Of a stretch of 64,000 bases of DNA, positions 34,891 through 44,757 are shown piece by piece. Under the pieces are notes generated by a model. The model ran no database searches, was not told where the DNA came from, and saw nothing but the letters and a program-made list of their open reading frames with translations. This DNA is from Streptococcus sp. HMSC078D09 (GTDB taxonomy: Bacteria > Bacillota > Bacilli > Lactobacillales > Streptococcaceae). The position numbers were made by a program, and so were the translations under genes. Numbering within the stretch: the stretch's first letter is position 1; every line of letters begins with the position of its first letter. Where the stretch lies: contig NZ_KV813675.1 in NCBI RefSeq assembly GCF_001813675.1, positions 115,396 through 179,395 on the forward strand. The letters are read 5' to 3'.

Positions 34891-35631
34891 CTAGTAGAGA
34901 ATAGTGGTTTCGTTGCCGACTTGTTTAAGGATGTCAGGGCTTGGTTTTTGGTCAGTGATCCAATAGTCAAATTGTTTGAGACGAGCAAGATAATAGTTTC
35001 CATTTTTCGTCCATTTAGAACTTTCTGCCACAAGGATCTTGGTGCGAGATCGTTCAAAGACGAGGGATTTGACGGCAACGTCTTCTGCATCTTCAAAGGT
35101 GACCTCGCCGTTGGCCAAGCTACCAGCTCCAAAAAAGGCAACATCAAAGCGAAGATTGTCCAGTATTTGTGCTTGGTCCGCAGCATAGTAGAAGCGGTTT
35201 TTGGGATAGAATTTTCCTCCTAAGAGATGAAAGTCAACCTGGGAATGGCTACTGAGTTGGATAGCATTGTCAAGGGAGTGCGAATAGACTGTAAGATCTC
35301 CATCAAGTAGGCCTGCCAGCAAAGTGATTGAGGTAGAGGCATCGAGAAAGATCACTTGTCCATTTTGGATCCATTGCAGGGCTTTTTGAGCCATGGCAGT
35401 CTTTTCCTTGTTAGCCTTTTGACTGCGGTCTAGATAAGAAGGGCCAGGTTCTTTGTTTAAGGGAAGGAGACCACCGTGTGTCCTGCGAACCAGCTGGCGT
35501 TGGCTAAGGAGAGCGAAGTCACGACGGATGGTATCTTTTGAGACCTTGAAGTAGTCGACCATTTCTTTGGCCGATAGTTGTTTTCGCTCTTCTAAGAGTT
35601 CTAATATTTTTTCGAGTCGCTGTTCCTGATA
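34891..35631 (-). CDS. DeoR-family sugar metabolism regulator
   Basis: A 246-residue regulator from ATG at 35631 (AAGGAG upstream). The N-terminal winged helix includes LEKILELLEERKQLSAKEMV and VSKDTIRRDFALL (residues 1-40). The effector domain has LGGKFY and FFGAGSLANGEVTF segments, which bind a phosphorylated sugar in this family. It is the first gene of a two-gene operon with a HAD sugar phosphatase, which points to a common sugar-phosphate signal. Divergent from an acetyltransferase operon that it may also regulate. Confidence 0.88.
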   Translation of the reverse strand, partial: YQEQRLEKILELLEERKQLSAKEMVDYFKVSKDTIRRDFALLSQRQLVRRTHGGLLPLNKEPGPSYLDRSQKANKEKTAMAQKALQWIQNGQVIFLDASTSITLLAGLLDGDLTVYSHSLDNAIQLSSHSQVDFHLLGGKFYPKNRFYYAADQAQILDNLRFDVAFFGAGSLANGEVTFEDAEDVAVKSLVFERSRTKILVAESSKWTKNGNYYLARLKQFDYWITDQKPSPDILKQVGNETTILY

Positions 35632-35697
35632 CATTAGCTTACTCCTTATTTCTGTTCTTGCCTTCATTGTACACTATTTTATAAGCGGATGCAAGTT

Positions 35698-35784
35698 TTA
35701 TTAAGTGTTTTTAAGTGTTTTTGATCTTTTTTCTTGCAAAACCTTATTCTGACGTTTGTTTTAAAGGGGGAATTCTGCTATAAT
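35698..35784 (+). promoter_or_regulatory. promoter of the acetyltransferase operon and a tandem repeat
   Basis: TTGTTT (35756-35761), 17 bp, TATAAT (35779-35784). Upstream, TTAAGTGTTT occurs twice in tandem (35701-35720) in the divergent spacer; it could be a DeoR-protein site. Confidence 0.55.
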
Positions 35785-35811
35785 ATGTCAAAATAACGTG
35801 GAGGTTTCCTT

Positions 35812-36381
35812 ATGGCCAGTGAATATGAAAAAATGATTGCAGGTGATTTTTATAGACCTGCGGACCCTGAATTACGGGCTTTGGCCCAAGCCTCTCGGGA
35901 GAAACAAGAGGCCTTTAACCAAGAGGTAGATCCTAAAAAGGGGGCAGCTATCATCAAAGAGTGGTTTGGTTCAACCGGTGAAAACCTCTATCTTAATCGC
36001 CAGGTTCTTGTGGATTATGGGGTCAACATCCATCTGGGAGAAAATTTCTATGCCAATTACAATTTGACCATGTTGGATGTATGTCCCATCACGATTGGAA
36101 AGAATGCCATGATTGGTCCTAATTGCCAATTTTTGACGCCCTTGCACCCACTGGATCCAGGCGAGCGCAATTCTGGTCTCGAGTACGGGGCGCCGATTAC
36201 GATAGGAGATAACTTCTGGGCAGGAGGAGGGGTCACCATCCTTCCTGGTGTCACGCTGGGTGACAATGTGGTCGCTGGCGCAGGAGCAGTGGTCACCAAG
36301 TCTTTCGGAGACAATGTGGTCCTTGCAGGAAATCCAGCCCGTGTCATCAAAGAAATACCCGTCAAAAAGGAGAAACGATGA
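35812..36381 (+). CDS. maltose/galactoside O-acetyltransferase family protein
   Basis: A 189-residue left-handed beta-helix acetyltransferase. The short N-terminal Mac domain is YEKMIAGDFYRPADPELRAL. The hexapeptide-repeat region (about 60-180) includes IGKNAMIGPN and the catalytic His in FLTPLHPLDPGERN. It transfers acetyl from acetyl-CoA to sugars, possibly a detoxification step. The stop overlaps the start of the nucleoside phosphorylase gene by four bases (ATGA). Confidence 0.88.
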   Translation: MASEYEKMIAGDFYRPADPELRALAQASREKQEAFNQEVDPKKGAAIIKEWFGSTGENLYLNRQVLVDYGVNIHLGENFYANYNLTMLDVCPITIGKNAMIGPNCQFLTPLHPLDPGERNSGLEYGAPITIGDNFWAGGGVTILPGVTLGDNVVAGAGAVVTKSFGDNVVLAGNPARVIKEIPVKKEKR

Positions 36382-37142
36382 TCCATAAACATGAAATTCC
36401 TATTTTAGAGTTTGATGACAACCCGCAGGCAGTCATTATGCCGACCCATGAGGGGTTAGACCTGCACCTACCTGAAAAAAGTGTTTATGCTTTCTTGGAA
36501 GATGAGATTGATCGCTTTGCGGAAGCTGTTGGAGCCAAACAAGTAGCTAGCTTTGTCTCAGCTACCAAGACTTATCCAGTTTATGTCATGGAACACCAAG
36601 GAGAGGAAATCTGCTTGGCCCAGGCGCCAGTTGGATCTGCAGCTGCTGCTCAATTCATGGATTGGTTGATTGGCTATGGAGTGAAGAAGATCATTTCCGC
36701 GGGTAGCTGTGGGGTCTTGGTGGATATAGAAGAAAATGCTTTTTTAATCCCGACCAAGGCCTTGCGAGATGAGGGAGCTAGTTACCATTATGTGGCGCCC
36801 TCCCGTTATATAGAGGTGGACGGCCGTGCCCTGACTGCTATTGAAACAGTTCTCAAACAAGAGTCCATTCCTTATCAAGAGGTCATGACCTGGTCGACCG
36901 ATGGCTTTTATCGGGAGACACCTGACAAGGTGGCCTATCGCATCGAAGAAGGGTGTAGTGTGGTGGAGATGGAGTGCGCCTCCCTTGCTGCAGTGGCTCA
37001 ACTTCGTGGGGCGGTTTGGGGCTTGCTCCTCTTTACCGCAGATTCTCTTGCAGACCTGGAAAATTATGACCAGCGTGACTGGGGCTCTGAAGCATTCGAG
37101 AAGGCCTTAGAATTATGCCTAGAAATGGTTCATTACTTGTAG
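36378..37142 (+). CDS. nucleoside phosphorylase (PNP/UDP family)
   Basis: A 254-residue phosphorylase. The phosphate/ribose site is in APVGSAAAAQFMDWL and IISAGSCGVLV, with catalytic/ribose-binding residues in VEMECASLAAVAQ (about 195). It cleaves nucleosides to base and ribose 1-phosphate. The order of motifs fits uridine phosphorylase-like proteins, but substrate choice cannot be fixed. Coupled to the acetyltransferase at 35812 by a four-base overlap, and followed after 31 bp by ktrB. Confidence 0.82.
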   Translation: MIHKHEIPILEFDDNPQAVIMPTHEGLDLHLPEKSVYAFLEDEIDRFAEAVGAKQVASFVSATKTYPVYVMEHQGEEICLAQAPVGSAAAAQFMDWLIGYGVKKIISAGSCGVLVDIEENAFLIPTKALRDEGASYHYVAPSRYIEVDGRALTAIETVLKQESIPYQEVMTWSTDGFYRETPDKVAYRIEEGCSVVEMECASLAAVAQLRGAVWGLLLFTADSLADLENYDQRDWGSEAFEKALELCLEMVHYL

Positions 37143-37174
37143 GTCTATTCTCTTTTTATGATACAATGAAGCTA
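37137..37174 (+). promoter_or_regulatory. extended -10 promoter at ktrB, predicting a leaderless mRNA
   Basis: TGATACAAT (37159-37167) has the extended -10 form. A start seven bases below falls on the A of the ktrB ATG (37174). There is no ribosome-binding site before this ATG. Confidence 0.5.
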
Positions 37175-38556
37175 TGTTAGTGAAATCATATTTTAAACAA
37201 TGGCGAGCCAAACTGACTCGCCTGTCTCCGGCAAGGCGGATCTTTCTCAGCTTTGCCTTGGTTATCCTGATGGGCTCGCTCTTACTGAGTTTGCCCTTTG
37301 TCCAGCAAGTAAGCTCAACAGCAGGCTATATCGATCACCTCTTTACAGCAGTCTCTATGGTTTGTGTGACGGGGCTTTTTACCCAGTCGGTGGCTTCGAC
37401 CTATAATGGCTGGGGGCAATTGATTTGTATGCTCTTGATCCAGATTGGGGGATTAGGGATTTTGACCTTTATCGGTCTCTTCTTTATGGAAGGTCGCCAA
37501 AAGCTCAGTTACAAGGATCGGCAGACCATTCGGGATAGCTTTAGTTTTAGCAATAACCAGAGTTTGGCCCGTTTTGTCCGCTCCATCTTTATTACCACCT
37601 TTACCATCGAAGGACTGGGGGCCTTGCTCCTTATGACGCGCTTTATTCCTCGCTTTGGCTGGGGCCATGGGATCTTTAACTCCATCTTTGTTGCTGTCTC
37701 GGCCTTTTGTAATGCGGGCTTTGATAATTTTGGGGGCGATAGTATGATGAGTTTCCAGACCGATTGGTTGGTCAATCTGACCTTGTCTGCTCTGATCATT
37801 ACCGGAGGCTTGGGCTTCATGGTCTGGTTTGACCTAGCCACCAAGGCCCGCAACCAATCTGGACGCCGGACTCTTCGCTTTCACACCAAGGTGGTTCTCT
37901 GGTTAACAGCTGCTATCCTTTTGTTTGGGACAGTAACTAGCCTCTTGACAGAGTTTGATAATCCAGCAACGATTGGCTCCCTGCCATTGGGAGAGAAGAT
38001 CTTGGTCAGCTTCTTCCAAACGGTCAGCATGCGGACGGCTGGCTTTGCCTCACTGGATTATACAGCAGTTCGACCTGTGACACTCTTTGTCTATATCCTC
38101 CAGATGTTCCTAGGTGGGGCACCAGGTGGGACAGCAGGAGGGATGAAGATCACCACCTTCTTGGTCTTGATCCTCTTAGCTCGCAAGGAATTGCTCGGAT
38201 TGCCTCATACCAACCTAGGCAAACGAACCATCGCACCGGACTTGGTCCAACGTTCTTTGGGCACAGCAGTGATTTTCCAGTTGACCTTTATCCTGGGTCT
38301 CTTTGCTCTTTGTCTCGTGACGCCGGACGGTCAACGTTTTCTGTACCTGGTTTTTGAGGTGGTATCGGCTTTAGCGACAGTGGGCGTGACGGCCAATGTG
38401 ACCTCGACCTTAAATGGAGCAGGTCTTGGGATCATCATGGTGCTCATGTTTATCGGTCGAATCGGCCCCTTGACCCTTATGGTCAGCTTGAACAATTACA
38501 AGGCCAAAAAGGCAGACGCCTTGCAGTATGCCAAGGCAGACATCATTATCGGATAG
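37174..38556 (+). CDS. ktrB: potassium uptake membrane subunit, TrkH/KtrB family
   Basis: A 460-residue potassium channel-like subunit of four M1-P-M2 repeats. Filter-like loops are visible as FTAVSMVCVTGLF, VSAFCNAGFDNFGGD, TVSMRTAGF and VVSALATVGVT; each carries the filter glycine. It works with the RCK subunit encoded next (10 bp later). The start has no ribosome-binding site, and the promoter geometry suggests a leaderless message. Confidence 0.9.
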   Translation: MLVKSYFKQWRAKLTRLSPARRIFLSFALVILMGSLLLSLPFVQQVSSTAGYIDHLFTAVSMVCVTGLFTQSVASTYNGWGQLICMLLIQIGGLGILTFIGLFFMEGRQKLSYKDRQTIRDSFSFSNNQSLARFVRSIFITTFTIEGLGALLLMTRFIPRFGWGHGIFNSIFVAVSAFCNAGFDNFGGDSMMSFQTDWLVNLTLSALIITGGLGFMVWFDLATKARNQSGRRTLRFHTKVVLWLTAAILLFGTVTSLLTEFDNPATIGSLPLGEKILVSFFQTVSMRTAGFASLDYTAVRPVTLFVYILQMFLGGAPGGTAGGMKITTFLVLILLARKELLGLPHTNLGKRTIAPDLVQRSLGTAVIFQLTFILGLFALCLVTPDGQRFLYLVFEVVSALATVGVTANVTSTLNGAGLGIIMVLMFIGRIGPLTLMVSLNNYKAKKADALQYAKADIIIG

Positions 38557-38565
38557 GAGAGACTT

Positions 38566-39231
38566 ATGGCAAATCGAACCATTGGAATTCTGGGATTAGG
38601 GATTTTTGGACAGAGTGTCTTAAAAACCCTGCAGGACCAGGATGTGGATATCATTGCAATTGACGATCATGAAGATGTGATCAACCAGTATGAATCTATG
38701 ATTACAACTGGAATTGTTGGAGATATTACGGAAATGGACCTCTTGGATGCGGCAGATATTGGGAACTGTGACACAGTCGTCATTGCGACGGGAGAAAACT
38801 TGGAATCAAGTGTCCTGGCGGTCATGCACTGTAAGGCACTTGGCGTCGAGCACGTCATTGCCAAGGTCAAGAATGAAGTGACCAAGGAAGTCCTTGAGAA
38901 GATTGGGGCTGATTTGGTCATCCTACCAGAGGTAGAAGCGGGGATGTCCCTCGCTAAAATGATTCTTTTCCAACACGGGATTGAAGTCTTCCAGTTGGAT
39001 GAAGCAGTGGTGGTGGCTGAGTTTACGGTTCCAGCTAGCTGGGTAGGAAAAAGCCTTCAGGACTTGGCTGTCAGAGAGGAGCACCATCTCAATATTATCG
39101 GCTATCGAGATGCGGAAGACCAACCGCTTCATATTCAGATTGGTCCCGACTTTATCTGGCCTGAAGGGGTGCGTGTGATGGCAGTGACAGACAACCAATA
39201 TTTAGATAGAATCCAAGATTTGTTAGACTAA
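38566..39231 (+). CDS. ktrA: potassium uptake regulatory subunit, KtrA/TrkA family
   Basis: A 221-residue cytosolic RCK protein. The Rossmann motif GILGLGIFGQSVLKTL (residues 7-22) binds nucleotides, and the acidic residue in IIAIDDHE ends the second strand. The RCK-C domain spans about 135-221. It gates KtrB in response to ATP/ADP or cyclic-di-AMP in the family. AGGAGAG precedes the ATG. Two-gene operon with ktrB, ended by a hairpin at 39242-39267. Confidence 0.92.
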   Translation: MANRTIGILGLGIFGQSVLKTLQDQDVDIIAIDDHEDVINQYESMITTGIVGDITEMDLLDAADIGNCDTVVIATGENLESSVLAVMHCKALGVEHVIAKVKNEVTKEVLEKIGADLVILPEVEAGMSLAKMILFQHGIEVFQLDEAVVVAEFTVPASWVGKSLQDLAVREEHHLNIIGYRDAEDQPLHIQIGPDFIWPEGVRVMAVTDNQYLDRIQDLLD

Positions 39232-39241
39232 TAGTGTAATG

Positions 39242-39267
39242 GAAACGGCCCAAAGGTCGTTTTTTTC
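39242..39267 (+). terminator. terminator of ktrBA
   Basis: GAAACGGCC, CAAA, GGTCGTTTTTTTC with one G-T pair. Confidence 0.8.
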
Positions 39268-39353
39268 TTCTCTAGGTTAACTCTTCTTTAAGCGTTGATT
39301 GCTAAAGTAAAAGAAACAAAAATACTTCCATTGTGGGAATAGAAGGATGAAAG

Positions 39354-40112
39354 ATGATATTTTTTAACAGAATACGACCCAAACAGCCCTTAAAAGAACT
39401 CAAATGGTTTGATATTGGTATTGTGACAGCCATTCTTTTTGGGCAATTCATTATCCGCTCGACCCAGCTGTTTTTAGCCAGTTTTCAGCCAGTCGCGCAG
39501 ACTGCAGTAGCCACAAACAGTAGCAATACTGCAAGTGAAGGAGCTGCTTATTCGAGCAATATGACCTTGCAGTTGATCTTACTGGCTCTAGCTCTTCTTT
39601 ACTTGCTGCTTCGTCGCTTTGATTTTAAACAATTGCCGATCCGCTTTAAGTGGTCCACCTTGATCTGGGTGCCCCTGCTCTTTGCAGCGATGGGACTTTT
39701 TGGGGATGTGATTTCAACAGTCTCGGGTGAATACAATTACCTAAGTCCGAGTCTTTGGCCCTATATCGATCCCATGCAGATCCTCCATAAGTTCATGGCT
39801 CTGAGTCCCATGGCAATTGCTTATGGTTTGCTCAATGGATTTTATGAAGAATTTTTCTTTTTGGGCTTAATGACTTCGGTAAGTGAGAAGAACAAGTGGA
39901 AGGCGCTGGCCTTTTCAACCCTGATCCGCTTTTCTTTCCATACCTATCAAGGGCTTCTCTGGGCCCTTGTGATTGGCGTCATTTATGGACTCTTTTATTA
40001 CGTCATGTACAAGAAGGTCGTCAAGAATCTCTTGCCATTTTTCCTCATGCATGCCTTGGCAGATATGTTTGGCTCGAGTCTCATGTATCTCTTGATCAAT
40101 TGGGGAAGTTGA
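39354..40112 (+). CDS. CPBP-like (CAAX protease/bacteriocin-processing family) membrane protein
   Basis: A 252-residue protein with about seven hydrophobic segments. The family's first motif is present as FYEEFFFLGLM (about residue 164), but the Arg of the usual EExxxR form is replaced by Leu. The second and third motifs are visible as FSTLIRFSFHTYQG and FLMHALADMFG (His residues). Such proteins are intramembrane proteases or immunity proteins to bacteriocins. The loss of the Arg makes activity uncertain. It is monocistronic, ended by a hairpin. Confidence 0.75.
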   Translation: MIFFNRIRPKQPLKELKWFDIGIVTAILFGQFIIRSTQLFLASFQPVAQTAVATNSSNTASEGAAYSSNMTLQLILLALALLYLLLRRFDFKQLPIRFKWSTLIWVPLLFAAMGLFGDVISTVSGEYNYLSPSLWPYIDPMQILHKFMALSPMAIAYGLLNGFYEEFFFLGLMTSVSEKNKWKALAFSTLIRFSFHTYQGLLWALVIGVIYGLFYYVMYKKVVKNLLPFFLMHALADMFGSSLMYLLINWGS

Positions 40113-40129
40113 TCTTATAAAATTTTAGG

Positions 40130-40160
40130 AAAGGCTCTGTCAAGTGTTGACAGGCCTTTT
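40130..40160 (+). terminator. terminator of the CPBP-like gene
   Basis: AAAGGCTCTGTCAA, GTG, TTGACAGGCCTTTT, with a T run. Its 3' arm holds the -35 box of the next promoter. Confidence 0.85.
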
Positions 40161-40193
40161 TTTGAGTGCTATAGTAAAATCGTAAGCGCTTAC
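40147..40193 (+). promoter_or_regulatory. alpha-glucosidase promoter and cre site
   Basis: TTGACA (40147-40152, within the upstream terminator arm), 17 bp, TATAGT (40170-40175). GTAAGCGCTTAC (40182-40193) is a perfect palindrome of the CcpA cre type, sitting on the expected transcription start; CcpA binding there should repress. Confidence 0.75.
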
Positions 40194-40259
40194 CTAGTGA
40201 GGCGAAGCAGATGAAAAGAGGGCGAGTCAGATGCCCTATAAAAAGAGGAGGACAGACAA

Positions 40260-42491
40260 ATGGCAGGACCAGTCATAGAGGGAGAAAACTATCGGATCTC
40301 CGTATTAACGGAATCTTTGGTGCGCTTGGAATACTCAGAAGATGGTGTTTTTGAAGATGGTCAGACGCAAGTTGTACAAAATCGAGATTTTGGACCTGTT
40401 GCCTGCGAGGTTATAGAGACAGAAGAGGTCCTCGATCTTCATACAGAGCATCTCCACCTCCATTTTGAAAAGGGACCTTTTGCCCCGGATCGGCTTTTTA
40501 TCGAACTCAAGGGTCAGTATGCAGTCTATGGGAGCCGGTGGCATTATGGAGATCAGCCGGAGACCTTAAAGGGGACCAGTCGGACGCTTGACGAGGTCGA
40601 TGGGGCTATGGAGTTGCAAGATGGGATCTTGAGCAAGGCCGGTTATGCTCTTTTAGACGATTCCGCTTCCTACTTGTATGATGACGAAAGCGGGTTTAGA
40701 GCACGGCCCTATCCAGAAGTGGATTTGTATTTCTTCGGTTATGGGCGCGATTATCTAGGTGCCTTAAAAGATTTTTACCATCTGACAGGACAGCCACCAC
40801 TCTTGCCACGTTATGCTCTGGGAAACTGGTGGAGTCGCTATTGGCCTTATACCAGTCAGGAGTACACAGATTTGATGGATCGATTCAAAGCAGAAGGGGT
40901 GCCTCTTGCGGTCAGTGTGATCGATATGGACTGGCACAAGACGGCGATTCCTGCTCGCTTTGGAAGTGGTTGGACTGGCTATAGTTGGAACCGGGATTTG
41001 ATTCCTGATCCAGCTGCCTTCTTAAATGGCCTGCATGAGCGTGGTTTAAAGGTGACCTTAAATGTCCATCCAGCAGATGGCATTCGCGCCTTCGAAGATG
41101 CTTACCCTATGGTCGCAAAACGCTTGGGATTAGATGCGGAAAAAGAAGAAGCGGCAAGCTTTGACTTTTACAGTCCAGCCTTTCGCGAAGCTTATTTCGA
41201 AGATGTCCACCATCCCTTGGAAAATCAAGGAGTCGACTTTTGGTGGATTGATTGGCAACAGGGAAGTCATGGCAAGATGGATCCCCTTTGGTTGTTAAAT
41301 CACTATCATTATCTAGACAATTGCCGAAAAGGCCAAGCTGGTCTCATCTTATCGCGTTATGGGGGTCCTGGTAGCCACCGGTATCCGATCGGTTTTTCAG
41401 GGGATACCATTGTGACTTGGGAATCCCTAGCCTTTCAACCCTATTTTACCAGCACAGCTTCAAATATCGGTTATACGTGGTGGAGTCACGATATTGGTGG
41501 CCATATGCGGGGTTACTATGATGAAGACTTGGCTCTTCGCTGGTTGCAATTTGGGGTCTTTAGCCCGATCAATCGTCTCCATAGTTCTTGTAATGCCTTT
41601 AACAGCAAGGAACCGTGGTTTTACTCGCCTGAGACCTGTCACTTGATGAAACAGTATTTGCGCCTGCGCCATAGCTTACTGCCTTATCTCTACACTATGA
41701 ATGTGGCGACGCACGAAGAAGGGCTGCCTTTGGTTCAACCCCTCTATTACCACTATCCAAATGAAGAAGAGGCTTATGAAGCGAAGAATCAATATTTCTT
41801 TGGTAGTGAACTCATGGTGGCACCAATTACCGAAGCGCTGGATCCTGTCTTTCATAGTGCTTCTGTGAGCGTTTGGTTCCCAGACGGCGTTTGGTACGAT
41901 TTCTTCCATGATTGGAAGTATGAAGGAAGAGGCAAGCTTACGGTCTTTAGGACCAGCCAGGATATTCCGGTCTTTGCACGTGCAGGAGCCATCATCCCTA
42001 TGGATGCACAACCACAGACAGGGGTAGACCTTCCAGAAATGCTGGACTGGCATCTTTTCCCAGGTGACAATCGTTCCTTCGTACTCGTTGAAGGAGAAGG
42101 AGATAACAAGGTTGAAACCCGCCTAACTGTCAATTGGGATGAAAGAAAGATTAAGCTGGATTTAACAGGTGATCGAACGCTGCTTCCTGAAAAGAGACAG
42201 CACCGTTTCTTCCTCCATACCTTTGAGACAGCTCCTATTTTAGTGGATAATCAAAGTCAAGAAATTGCGATGGGTGAGCTGCAATCGCATCCTATTGCCA
42301 AAGAAGATCGGATGTTTGAGCTCTTAAAATCTGCCAACCTGGCCTACGATAGGAAAAACGAATTATTTGCGGCTTGTTCAAGAGCGAAGGATTGGAAACA
42401 GTTGATGAAGGTCATCACACCTTTGGAGGAAGGCTTGCGCCAACGTCTCTTTGAAGTGATTTATTCCAGTGAAGAGGGAGAAGACTTGTAA
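40260..42491 (+). CDS. alpha-glucosidase, GH31 family
   Basis: A 743-residue GH31 glycosidase releasing glucose from alpha-linked oligosaccharides. The N-terminal beta-domain is about residues 1-180. The (beta/alpha)8 core has the nucleophile Asp in FWWIDWQQG (about residue 330) and the acid/base Asp in FSGDTIVTWESL (about residue 380), followed by NRLHSSCNAFNSKEPW. No signal peptide is seen, so it is intracellular. GGAGGA precedes the ATG. The dexB gene follows; both use alpha-glucans, and the cre site predicts glucose repression. Confidence 0.88.
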   Translation: MAGPVIEGENYRISVLTESLVRLEYSEDGVFEDGQTQVVQNRDFGPVACEVIETEEVLDLHTEHLHLHFEKGPFAPDRLFIELKGQYAVYGSRWHYGDQPETLKGTSRTLDEVDGAMELQDGILSKAGYALLDDSASYLYDDESGFRARPYPEVDLYFFGYGRDYLGALKDFYHLTGQPPLLPRYALGNWWSRYWPYTSQEYTDLMDRFKAEGVPLAVSVIDMDWHKTAIPARFGSGWTGYSWNRDLIPDPAAFLNGLHERGLKVTLNVHPADGIRAFEDAYPMVAKRLGLDAEKEEAASFDFYSPAFREAYFEDVHHPLENQGVDFWWIDWQQGSHGKMDPLWLLNHYHYLDNCRKGQAGLILSRYGGPGSHRYPIGFSGDTIVTWESLAFQPYFTSTASNIGYTWWSHDIGGHMRGYYDEDLALRWLQFGVFSPINRLHSSCNAFNSKEPWFYSPETCHLMKQYLRLRHSLLPYLYTMNVATHEEGLPLVQPLYYHYPNEEEAYEAKNQYFFGSELMVAPITEALDPVFHSASVSVWFPDGVWYDFFHDWKYEGRGKLTVFRTSQDIPVFARAGAIIPMDAQPQTGVDLPEMLDWHLFPGDNRSFVLVEGEGDNKVETRLTVNWDERKIKLDLTGDRTLLPEKRQHRFFLHTFETAPILVDNQSQEIAMGELQSHPIAKEDRMFELLKSANLAYDRKNELFAACSRAKDWKQLMKVITPLEEGLRQRLFEVIYSSEEGEDL

Positions 42492-42495
42492 ACTC

Positions 42496-42524
42496 TTGCA
42501 ATTTCACCCCTATTTTTGTATGAT
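42496..42524 (+). promoter_or_regulatory. dexB promoter
   Basis: TTGCAA (42496-42501), 17 bp, TATGAT (42519-42524). dexB can be read separately from the GH31 gene. Confidence 0.65.
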
Positions 42525-42532
42525 GAAAGTGA

Positions 42533-44167
<1,635 letters not shown>

Positions 44168-44187
44168 TAAAAGTAAGAAAAATAGAG

Positions 44188-44395
44188 GAAATTACTTCCT
44201 CGTAGAAGCAGGTCTTTCTCAATAGAGAAGGCCTGTCAGATTGGGAACGACGTCATCTAAAAAACTTTCCTTAGGTGAGTTACGGACGTCAGCGAACTTC
44301 TACGAAGTTCCAAGACTAATTATTGAGCCTTAGGTCTCAATAATTCCGAGTGCTAGAAACAATAGTGTTTCTAGCACTTTTCTCACGGCGGAAAG
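44188..44395. repeat. array of stem-loops, intergenic repeat copy 2
   Basis: Five inverted repeats follow one another: GAGGAA/TTCCTC, CAGGTCTTTCTC/GAGAAGGCCTG, TTGGGAAC/GTTCCAA (closing a region with GAACTTC/GAAGTTC), AATTATTGAGCC/GGTCTCAATAATT and AGTGCTAGAAAC/GTTTCTAGCACT. The last two match the element at 1-75 in layout, loop and flank with compensating base changes. The 590-bp spacer 44168-44757 holds no gene. Confidence 0.6.
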
Positions 44396-44484
44396 TTTCA
44401 CTAGATGATAGAATCATTCTAACGAATACATTTTTATATTATTTCTTAGATTTGTAAACAGAAGCAATTTGTTTATGCTTGCAC

Positions 44485-44520
44485 AGGTCTTTCTCGATAG
44501 AGAAGGCCTGCTTTGCTTTT
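44485..44520 (+). terminator. hairpin with T run, copy of the 44209 hairpin
   Basis: CAGGTCTTTCTC, GATA, GAGAAGGCCTG, then CTTTGCTTTTT. The same hairpin occurs about 280 bp upstream with one loop change (AATA), so it is a local repeat. Confidence 0.6.
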
Positions 44521-44658
44521 TAGGGGCTGTTCTTCTAGCAGAATCCGCTCAAAATCCGTTCAAAAATGGTTTGGGGACCCTTGGGTTATAGGAAATATTT
44601 ATAAGAAGTCCTAGTTTTTACTTTTAATTTCTGGTCTCAAGGCCCATTAAATCCGTGT

Positions 44659-44726
44659 TATAGTTTTTGACTATATCAAAATTCGTGTAAAAGCAATTAT
44701 ACAAGACGGCTATCTTCTGATATGAT
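44659..44726 (+). promoter_or_regulatory. metE promoter region with MetR/MtaR-type box
   Basis: TATAGTTTTTGACTATA (44659-44675) matches the streptococcal MetR/MtaR box form (TATAGTTT, three bases, ACTATA half-sites). Downstream is TTATAC (44697-44702), 18 bp, TATGAT (44721-44726). The poor -35 with an upstream box suits activation by a LysR-type methionine regulator when methionine is low. Confidence 0.75.
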
Positions 44727-44757
44727 AGTGTCAATTAGAATTTTTGGAGGACACAAC

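Noticed and set aside
44168-44757. BOX element of pneumococcus in the dexB-metE spacer
   Set aside because: The layout is modular like BOX, but the sequence does not match the boxA/B/C modules as I know them.
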